Assembly (NCBI GenBank): GCA_000310025.1
Contig: FN648407.1
Span: forward strand, 138,447 to 172,643
Origin: Ectocarpus siliculosus
Lineage: Eukaryota > Sar > Phaeophyceae > Ectocarpales > Ectocarpaceae
Reading direction: 5' to 3'
Length of the DNA: 34,197 nt
Of the stretch, positions 10,991 through 20,424 are shown piece by piece. Each line of letters starts with the position of its first letter. The stretch's first letter is position 1. A program made the translations under genes and the position numbers. The notes beneath the pieces were generated by a model. That model ran no database searches. It was not told the DNA's origin and saw only the letters and a list, made by a program, of their open reading frames with translations.

Positions 10991-13790
10991 CTCTCACATC
11001 ACCAAGCGCGAAGCGCCGTGAGGTATTTGGCGAGTCGCATGAAGGGTGAGCTGCATCCTGCTAAGGGTGTTCGGCATCTTGTGCTTACTTCCTTGCGTAC
11101 GGATGACAGCTACGTATGACTTAATTTATTTTCTGGTGCTTTCACTTCCAGAGACAGTTGTAAGCACTGTGTAACTGCCTCGAGGAAGCTTGACCATTTT
11201 AACACAACGTGGTGCGATCATCCCCCGTTGCGCGGAGTGAGGTTTCTCCACCCCGCACAACATGATCTACTCGACCACCATTATGGTTACCGCCAAAAAA
11301 AAACCGAGGTAAAAAAAAAACCGGTAACCTGGTTGCCGAGTTCACGAAGTGAATTGGCTTGTTTTACAACGTCGTTGCCAAGGGGGGGGGTAGGGAGGTA
11401 TCGAATCGGGAAGGGGGGCCCTCATGAACATGCGCCGTCACCGCAGCCGTGGGGTCATCATCGCGCCTTCCGTGTGCCTCCCCCCTGAATCGCGCATACG
11501 GATGCGTTTCTCGGCAAATAAATGAAAGTCAAGTTGGCTATCGGCGAGGCAGCAGCTCGGCTTTGCGGAAGGGTGGATATCGTACTGGATGGAAGGCTTT
11601 CGTCTCAGCTATTTCATCGCCATCGCGTTAAATGCAGCACTCACCGTTGCGTAAGTGTGTCATGTATCATCATCAAGGTGCTCGGATCGCAGTTAGTGCC
11701 GCGTTTGACATCGTGTACCCTTTGAGGCGGCGGGAATGAAAATGGCCATGTACCTGCGCGCCCAACTCAGCCATGCACCCCAAAACACCCGCCCATGGAG
11801 ATGCGCGAAATAACACGATAGCACGAACGATTGGACCATATGGTGCTTAATCAATGTATGCAAGCTTTTGAGTGTTAACATACCCGCCTAACCAGGTGTA
11901 TCGAGGGTGCGTCCAAGCCAAGGTGTGTCCGTGAATGACGGATGTTCTTCGCTACCCTGCTGTGCGGCCGCGTGTAAATACTATGGCCGAGTGTTTGGTG
12001 CCAAGCCTCGTCTCAGACCCCCCCCCCCCCGGCACCCCATGGTCGTGAAGCCTAAACAACTTCCCTTACAAAAAAAAAAGAAAGCAAAGTAAAAGAAAAG
12101 CATATACGAGCCCCCAATAGCCCAAGATTGCCGGACTTTCATCAGCCACCGTCAACAACCGTCGCCAACATCTACTGCAGCGCTTTTCGACAACGGCGAA
12201 ACATGGCATTTATATACCCTCGCCAATACCAAGCAGAACTTTTCAACACCGGATGGCAAAACATGACATTTTGTAGCTTCTACACCAAGAACATCCTCAT
12301 CCTGCTGGTGCATCATACAGACGACAGACAGATAAGCTGCAGAGAGACACACACATATAGCGCGCGCGGGGAACAGTAAAAAAATATAAATCCCATCGCG
12401 CTGCTCGCGAAAATTGTGCGCGTCGGAGACGCAGCCTCGCTTCGCGCTCCTTCAAAATTACCGGCGCCGCAGGCGTGACTTTCTTCTACAACATGCGAAC
12501 AGCACCGAACACTTCAAATAAATCACACTACATATTTAGGAAGGAAACGGGAGAGCATAACATGCCCCTAATATGCCCCCCCCGCTGTCAAGGCCTATAC
12601 TACTAATGCATCGAACTGGCTAGCCCTCCGTCTAACTAGCGGTGAAGCTAGAGTTGCAGAGAGAACAATAATAGTCTACAGGAGAGGTGCCCGCACGCAA
12701 CCGGTTTCCGAGATGAAAACCACCACAAACAACGGGTAAATTGACAAAGCAAAGAGACACAACAAGAGCAGACGACGTGCGGGGCGCCGCGGCGGCACGA
12801 TCCGGACACTACCACGCACGCAAAAACGCACGCCACGGGGCCCCCTTCGCGAACCCCGCCGTCGTCGACAAACACGCCAACTCGAGTACGTACCCAATAG
12901 AGAGCATATGATACATGCGGACGAATGAACATATACGAAAACAACAAGAGTACCAAACAGAGGAACATTGCACGAGAGGCGAAAGAACGCGTGGACCCTA
13001 AACAGATCTCACCAGACACTCGATGCGTACCCCCACCATTACCAATCTGCCAACAATACTGTAGCTACTAAGCTTGCGACGAGCTTTGCCCTCACACACA
13101 AGGTATTTAACCAACAGCAGATGGTGTGTGCGTTTATCCGCCACAATCTTCATCTGGAACAAAAAACATTCCGTCCACCACTTTGCTGGGAATATATTTC
13201 TAAGAACCGCAAATACCGAGAGAAATCGAATACCGGGAACAACCCTCCAAGCGGGTTTTAGGACCGGCTACATCAAATGACGTGTCCATTTCCGTCAGTA
13301 CCACAAAGCCACTGACAAAGCGGACGACAAGAAACTCGCAGACAAAAGCCTGAGAACTATAATCAGGGAGCGGGGATAGTCTTCTACGCTAAATAATAGA
13401 AATACAATGTATTTAATAGTTAAAAACAAGAGATAAAACAAACGGAAAATAGTTGACTGACGGTTTCAAAGCACCTCGCGGAATCGAAACGCGTACAAGG
13501 CAACGCTCCGAGCCTCCTCGCGCATCAAGTAAGAAACTGCGGACAATCGTCTGTCTCCGCTAGCCGTCGCCACCTCCTGTAGAAAAAACAAGCGTGCTAG
13601 AGTGGGAAGCGAAAATTTGGATTGGAATGGTGGGTACGTGCTACAACCGAGCCACCCTTCCTTCACACTGCTTCTCCACAAGTGCCCCGAGGTACCACTA
13701 ATTATCGTCAGCTGCAAATCACAGGGCCAAGCTGCAACGTGGTGCAGCGTTCGTCAACCTCTTCGCCAGCAGTGTGCCACACGTCCAACC

Positions 13791-16700
13791 CTACGCCATC
13801 CAATCCGAGGGAGACAAGGCAGGCGAGAACTGGTCCAAGATACGCTCTAAGTTCGGCCGCTTGGTGCTGTCGTCGCTCAAGCAGCTCTCGTAAAGCTTCA
13901 CGAGGCGGTCGCCGCGTTGCCTCAGCATCTCCGGGGCCTTGGGGGCGGGCCTCCCTTCCAATATCAGGCGCTTAACCTCGGACTTCTCGAGCCCTGCCCA
14001 TGGCTGCTCACCCTCGAAGACCTGCAAGGTATAACATGTCCAGATGCATAGTACAACGACAGCACGGTCACGCAAATAAACTTCCTATTTCCTTCCATAT
14101 TCGAAGGAGCACGGCGATGAACCAGAAACCGGCTCAGAGAGGGGGCTGGGGTGGGGAAAGCATCGAACCCCGGAAAGAGAGGCCGCTAACAGCAGTCGTT
14201 ACCATACCCACGAAGACAAGGGAGCAAACACTGGGCATACAGTAGAACAAAAATCCTCGACTAGGAAACCAACCTGTCACAGGCGTGGGCGACACGCTAC
14301 AACAGTGAAGAACATTTACAAGCACTGCTGAACCACAACTAATAAAAACAAGAACCAAGCAGCCCGGCACGTTCCGAGGATACCAATCAACAACCACATC
14401 GACCACAAACCACCAAGAAAACAACAGCAAACCACGCAAGAGAGCGACACAAACAGCAACCGCGCCCCGTCTCACCTCGTACAAGAACATGCCGTACATC
14501 CACGCATCACTCTCTGCGGTCAGCGGAAACGGGTGCGTCAGCGACTCCCGGGGCATCTGCCGAATCGGCCAAACGTCATCATGGTCCTCCGGATCGATGA
14601 GAAACGCCTTGGCGACTCCCTTCTCTTGCAGAAACCGGCTTATCCCGAAGTCGCACAGGAGGCCCCGCCCCCCGATCCCCGCTCTCGACAGCAAGGCATT
14701 TCGGCTCGCGATGTCGTTGTGGAGGACGCCAGCCGCGTGAGAGTTTGCCAGCCTGATAAAGAGACAGGCGGTTGTTGGGTGGTGTTTAGAGGTGAGCTGC
14801 GTGCCAGCGATAACAAAAGAGAGTAAGCTTCAGAGGGAGGAGGCGTAGCAGTGAGAGGGAAGGGGGGAGAGGGGCAAGGCACAGGGACTCGGAGAGGAAC
14901 GCAAAAGCAGCTCCACAGAGGAAATATTTCTTAGCGCGCTGGATACTTGGATGAGCCCCCAAGTACGATAGAGAGGCACACACCACTGCGCATTTACACC
15001 GTTAGCACACCAGTGAAAACACCCGGACATAAACAAATAGATTGCCGTGCTGCTTCCCCAATTGATTCTTACTTCAAGCGCCGTTTGTGTTTTGGTACGT
15101 ATGATGGCGTCACGAAAGAAGGGTACTACTTACAGCAGTGCCGCCGTGTACTGCTTAGCTGTGTACTGCTTAAGAGAGCAAAATCCTCTCTCGTTTCAAG
15201 CGCCGTTTGTGTCTTGGTACTTAGCACACCGGTCAAAACACCCGAACATGATGGCAAAACATCAATAAATACACAAGGAAGGACGCCAAACATGACGGCC
15301 CGACGACGAAAAAAAAACCGTCTCGCACGAGAACCTTGGGCGGCTCCTGAAAGTGCTCCCGAAAATACCGTCGCGAAGCTACCCCAAAACAACGGCAACC
15401 CCTTGCTAGGTATGTAGTCAACCCACTCCTCCCACAACACCCAGGCGTCTCACCCGCGTGCGATATCCCAAGCCCAAACTTCCCGCGTGCTCCCGTCGAA
15501 CTCCGCGCCGCGGCCGTTCCACCCGTTACCGTTACCGTTGCCGATGCCGCCGATGCCGCCGTTCGAGACCGGGGAATGCCAGCCGTTCGCCCTCCCCGCC
15601 CTAACGCCCAGCACTCCTTCCATGCTGCCTCCCTCTTCCAGCTTCGTGACGACGTGTATCTCCTCGTCGCCGCAGGCGCCGTCCCGCCGGCTGAGGCCGA
15701 AGAACTGCACGATGTTCGGGTGGTGTCCGATGAGGGAGAGGATGGTGGCCTCGTGCTCCAGGCCGGAGCGGGTCTGGGCGATCGAAGGGAAGAAGGAAGG
15801 GTGCGACGCTAGGCTCTTGACCGCGACGTCGTTGCCTCGCCAACGGCAGTGAGAGGTTTTTCCCTGTAGACGGGGGGGGGGGGGGGGGGGGNNNNNNNNN
15901 NNNNNNNNNNNNNNNNNNNNNNNNNNNNNNNNNNNNNNNNNNNNNNNNNNNNNNNNNNNNNNNNNNNNNNNNNNNNNNNNNNNNNNNNNNNGGGGGGGGG
16001 GGACGCGGGACGCGGGGTTGAGAGGTTCTTCCCTGTAAGGGGTGGTGGGTGGGGGTACTCATGTTTTGTACCACCGCCTTAGTTGTTAGATGATTCACCA
16101 CATGTCCTCGAGAGGACGGAGCATTTTTGCCACAGGACCGATCACTGATGGCCAGGGGGGCAATGGCCAGGGAGGGGGGAGTATTATAGAAGGGACAAGC
16201 AGGCCGTCTTCCGGTGCCTGTCCAAAGGCTAAGGCCCACGCCGGGGTGAGACACCAGACGTGTCAACGTCACAGCTGCAGACCACCGGATGGACCGATTT
16301 GGAATTTAAGACGCGGGTGTACATAAACGGCCGGAGCAAGAATTTAATGCCACGTAATTTTTGCAAGTTTTCTAATCTTTTCCGGGGGCGAAACAACCGT
16401 GCTAGTTTCCGCCCCAGCTGCAGGGGCGTCTGGGGAAGGAAAGCGGTGAAATCACAAACATCGGCATGGTACCACAAGGCACCTACTGCTGGAGAGACAT
16501 CGCCGCCGGTGAAGTTCCGACCTCTCGACCCGTCGGGCACCACAGTCACTGCAACTCCTCAAGCGTCCCCCTGAAAGCTCTCGACCCGTCGGGCACCACA
16601 GCCACTGCAACTCCTCAAGCGTCCAACTCACCTGGACCCCCTGCCCGAGCTCCTTGACGAACTCCAGCTCGTCGAACGGGACCTCCGCCACGTTATCCTT

Positions 16701-19700
16701 GACCTCCTCCATGACGGTGTCGAGCTCGCCGTTGCTGTCGCAGAGCAACGCCCGCGGGGTAGCCCCAAGCTCCGCCACCTCGATGCCGAAGGAGAGATGC
16801 GTCACCCTCCTGCCCTCGATTATTTTCGCCCCACACTGCACCCGCCCGGGCGGGGTGCCCGGGATACACGCGGCCCTGAACGTGGCGCCTGTGGTCTCGC
16901 CGGCCCACGTGAAGTCGCTCACGGACAGCCGTTCGACGGATGCGGGACCGTTGCTGGAGTCCACGGGCTGCAGCATCTTGAAGGAATGCTCTGGTAAGTT
17001 CTGTTTCGCAGAGGGGGCACACGGTGGGGACGGGGAGGGGGGGTTTAACAAGAGAACGCTCGCCGAACACGGTGCTGAGACAGACCACAACGACACCATG
17101 GCTCAAAGCCCACGTCCACGCATGCACGGTGCAAGAACGCCACAGCGTTCTTCCTGTGCACGCCTGCACTGCACAATGCACATCATAGGAACAAGCCCTC
17201 GGCACTTGTAACGCCCTTAGTCTAGCTCCATGATCCACATAACCTGCTCCTGTTGGACCGTGAAAACTAGGAACATTTCTCCCGAATTCATCCCAACCCT
17301 ACACCCCCTCGTCCGACATTGCGCGAACACAATCGTCAGACCTTCTTCAATTCCTCATTCCCGCCCCCCCTTCAGTTTGTCTGTCTCTCTGTCTCTCTGT
17401 CTTTCTGTCTCTCTGCGCCTCCAACCTGCCGACTCTTACCAGCTCAACAGTCATCCGGGTCCCTTTGGAGACCATCATGCCCCCAGGCCTCCCCGCCTCG
17501 GCGGCTCCCTCCGCCATCGCCTCGCGCACGGCGGCCTCTCTAGCCGCCCGGAGGAACGCCTTGACAGTCAGGTCGAACGCTATTCCGGGGGTCACGGCAG
17601 ACGGCGCAAAGCACGAGAAAATCACGGGGTCTCTCGGGGGGGGCGCAAACCACGAAGACACAACGGGATCCCCCCCGGGCGGCATCACCCCCCGCGTGGA
17701 GTGGTCGACCGGCGTATCCCCGTTCATCACCGAAGCTGTCGTGCTTCGTGACGATGCCGTCGTGCTTTGGGCAAGCAGCCGGGGCGCAGACCGGCCGTCG
17801 CCGGGGATGGCTTCCGACGGCCCCAGGTGTCCTCGAGGCCGAACCACCGGGTACACAGGCCTCCCTCCATTCCGTACTTCCAGCGAGTCTTGAGGCATTG
17901 CGGAGTAGGCGGACGGGAACGAATCATCCTCGTCCCCATCTTCCATGCTGCGGACTTCGGCTCTTTCCGTGGGGGAGTAGGAACCGCGAGGCGCCATTTC
18001 TGTGCCAAGAGCCCTTCCTGTGTCGTAAGCAACCTCCGTGTCGGACCCAGCAGCTGCGAAGGACCGATAACCTCCAATGGAGCGGGAGTGCTCTCTTGCG
18101 GGGGAATCACGCCTCCGCGTCAGCTCCCCCACGGCAGCTAGAGCCGCGTCCATTCTTCGAGCTGACGCCGCCGCCTCCGCCTCCGCCACCGCTCCTCTCC
18201 TGTCAGGCAAACGTGGCGCCCCCTCGAGGGGTTGCGAGTTGGACGACATCCACTCGGGCTCGCGCAACTCCGGTGCCTCCGGTGGCGGGCGAATGAACTC
18301 CGTTGGGGGTAAAGAACCCCGCAGTCGGAGAGCGTCGGAGTACGTCGGCGGAGGAGTGAGAGGGGGCGGCGGTGCCAGCGTCGACTCTCCCCTTGTCCTT
18401 GATGAGTCTACCGATGACCGTGCGGGGGGAGATCGTGGTCCGCTCGTGCCTCGGCCGCGAGCAGGACGCACTGCACCGGTGGTGAGAGTTGCCGTTCTGG
18501 TGCCGTAAACCCGTCCCCCGGGGCCGCGCGGCAGCGGCACTGGCAGCGGCGGCGGCGGCGGCGGAGGCGCAGCCCCAGATGGCGCAGCCCCCGCCGGCGG
18601 CGCAGCCACGAACTGCGGCCGCAACAGCGGCGCCGGCGCCGCAGCCCCCCGCATGGCCGGCGCCCGCACCTCGCGCATGCTCTTGTTTTTTTTTTTGCGC
18701 AAAGAGATTTTCCCGGCTGCGGCCAACTTCCCGAGCGCTTTCTTCGCTCCCGACGGCGCTCCCTTTCCCTCCTCCCTCCCCTCCTCCTTCTCTTCCGCAA
18801 GTGGCGCGGACGCGGTGGAGGGCACCGCTGCCAACCTCCTGCGACTTGGTTGGAGTTCGCTCTCCGAAGTCGAGGAAGAGGCCGCGGCGGATGACCCCCT
18901 GCTGCCGCTGCTAGACCCCCTTAGCTTGGCGAATGAAAACATTCTCTTACGGGAAACCGGGATGGTAGAAGCAACCACGGGTGGGGCAGCAGCAGTGGCT
19001 TCGGCGTAAGGCTCAACGTCTTCCCCGGATCGCCGCTCCGTCTTGACCTCTTCCATTCGCTCCTCCGTTTCCCGCCTCTCCTTAGCCCAGGAGCCCCCGT
19101 CGCTGCTCGGGCGCTTGTACGCCGCCCGAAAACCTTCTTCCCTCTTCACCTGTTGCTGCTGGCCCGCTCCCGGTGCCCGGCCCTCTTCCTCTTCTTCTTC
19201 TTCCAGCTCGCGGCTCATGTCCAGCAGGGGGGACGGCACGTGCGTTCCCACCGGGGAACGGAGGCCAGACGGCGCGTACGATCCCACCGGGGAACGGAGC
19301 CGCCCGTCCGCCGCCGGCGGAAACCGCTCCGACTCTGACCCATCCAACGACGCTCCTCTCACGACAGGCGCCTCCCCGACAGAAGGCATGTCTGCCGCCC
19401 CAAGCGAGAACCGCCAGCTCCCGTCCCGGCTACTGTGGGTGCTGGACTCCCTCTGCACAAAGCCCGCGGACTGGTGCCGTCGCAGGGAGACGGGGACGCG
19501 CGGAGCGCTCGGCACTGTCATCGAAGAGTGTCTGCCGCGCGCCCCCGGCGGAGCAGGCTCGAAGGGAAACGCCGGCTCCGCGATGGCGGTCGGCATGCCA
19601 CTCCCCGCCGACGACGCTCCCCAAGAGGGTGTGCGGTCGATGGGCGCACCGCTGGCGGCGGCGCCATCCCCGACCCGAGCGTCCCCGTACACGCCCGGCG

Positions 19701-20424
19701 ACCCGGCCGCGCTACCGTAACCGATACTCCCGGAGGATGCGCTTAAGCCGCTGAAGGAGCCGCCAGCTGTGGCCATCTGAGAGGGTGGTGCGTGACCGAC
19801 CCAACCACCCCAGCCGCTCCCCCCATCACCAGCGGGGTAAGCAAAACCACCGGCAGCGCCCCGCCTGCCGCCCCGCCTGCCCCGGCCACCGCCCGGGTAA
19901 AAATCACTTCGGCCACCCCAGCCGCCCCGCCCACCGCGGCCGCCGCCGCCGCCAACGGGCCCCCCGCGGAACCCCCCCCCGCCGGCGGGCTTGTCCATGC
20001 CGGCGAACGGTGGCAGCCGGGTGTCGCGCTGCGTTCCTCCCTCCACGTGGACGCTCAGCTGGGCGTAGAACGTGGGGGCGGTCGGGATGGAGGACGCGTG
20101 GCGCCACTCGTTGGGCAGCTCGCTGACGGCCGCGCCCTCGAAGCGGCCGTCGGGGACCAGGCTCCACCCCCCGAGGTAGTTGGTCTGCTGGACGACTGCT
20201 ATCAGCGGGAAGCTCGTGTCGTGCACCGTGATGTCCAGCGTCTCCAGCCACTCGACCGAGCCATCCGGGTTCGCCGGCTTGGGTACCGTTTCTGCCGGCG
20301 ATCGCCCCTCTGTTCCCGCCCGGAATTTCACCCGAAAAAGGCCCGGCGTCCCCTGCGCTGCCGGGGGCAGGTTCTCCACCCGCACCTGTTTGGTAGGGAC
20401 AAGGACCAAAACGTGGTACATCAT
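13791..20424 (-). CDS. Large TKL-type protein kinase with C2-like N-terminus, disordered linker and Ig-like domain (5' start uncertain)
   Basis: A predicted cytoplasmic protein kinase. Exons in transcript order: 20385 (or ATG 20424) to 17440; 16988 (acceptor alternatively 16990) to 16632; 15863 to 15454; 14752 to 14476; 14021 to the stop at 13791. Length is about 1,400 residues. The first ~120 residues are a possible C2-like beta-sandwich. Then follow an RGG/Gly-rich block, a Ser/Pro-rich linker with acidic, Lys-rich and polyproline patches, a module beginning VIFSCFAPSAVTPG, and the kinase. The kinase has ELGQGVQGKTS (glycine loop), NDVAVK (lysine 15815-15826), GLEHEATIL (helix C Glu), HNDIASRNALL (catalytic loop), CDFGISR (DFG at 14644-14652), IRQMPRESL in place of the APE segment, and ESDAWMYGMFLYE. 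HRD is HND, so it is a non-RD kinase. The assembly gap lies in the intron inside the glycine loop. A further 5' exon may exist upstream of 20385, because CAG precedes the codon for V there. Confidence 0.88.
15002..15250. repeat. Interleaved tandem repeat in a kinase intron
   Basis: TTAGCACACCRGTSAAAACACCCGRACATRA occurs near 15003 and near 15221, and CAAGCGCCGTTTGTGTYTTGGTAC near 15075 and 15199. There is also a local doublet GTGTACTGCTTA near 15149. This is a diverged duplication of roughly 130-220 bp in the intron between the third and fourth kinase exons. Confidence 0.65.
15851..16038. repeat. Duplicated splice acceptor of the kinase glycine-loop exon, flanking the gap
   Basis: On the minus strand both sides of the gap carry TACAGGGAARAACCTCTCA. 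The left copy (15851-15869) opens the true exon, GKTSHCRW followed by the VAVK lysine. The right copy (16020-16038) would read GRTSQPRV and run into GC-rich sequence. The offset is 169 in the assembled sequence, but the gap size is arbitrary. Confidence 0.8.
15872..16002. other. Assembly gap (100 N) flanked by poly-G
   Basis: N from 15892 to 15991, preceded by 20 G and followed by 11 G. Exactly 100 N suggests a gap of unknown size. It falls in the intron that splits the kinase glycine loop. Confidence 0.98.
16038..16155. repeat. Dispersed repeat R1, copy 4
   Basis: GGGGGTACTCATGTTTTG, then ATGTCCTCGAGAGGACGGAGC and GATCACTGATGGCC, matching 10661-10775. It lies immediately beside the poly-G-flanked gap. 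Confidence 0.8.
16522..16624. repeat. Recent 47-bp tandem duplication next to a kinase donor
   Basis: 16522-16568 and 16578-16624 (CTCTCGACCCGTCGGGCACC to CAAGCGTCC) are identical at 46 of 47 positions, separated by 9 bases. On the minus strand the copy nearest the exon begins right after the donor GTGAGTT at 16631-16625. Confidence 0.95.
19238..19310. repeat. 36-bp coding tandem duplication in the kinase linker
   Basis: On the minus strand the linker reads RLRSPVGSYAPS then GLRSPVGTHVPS. The DNA CCCACCGGGGAACGGAG recurs about 36 bases apart. This is an in-frame tandem duplication in the disordered region. Confidence 0.8.

Larger units (their letters stand above)
10194..13790. other. Intergenic region between convergent VPS16 and the kinase gene
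   Basis: No convincing gene. It should contain the 3' UTRs of both convergent genes. It holds two R1 repeat copies, poly-G runs near 10661, 10876 and 11381, poly-C near 12019 and 12577, and poly-A runs near 10621, 11296 and 12070. The open frames here have no recognisable protein features. Confidence 0.6.

Noticed and set aside
12648-13019. Minus-strand frame of 123 codons with hydrophobic stretches
   Set aside because: Cys/Val-rich composition without domains, in an intergenic stretch with simple repeats; no support for a gene.
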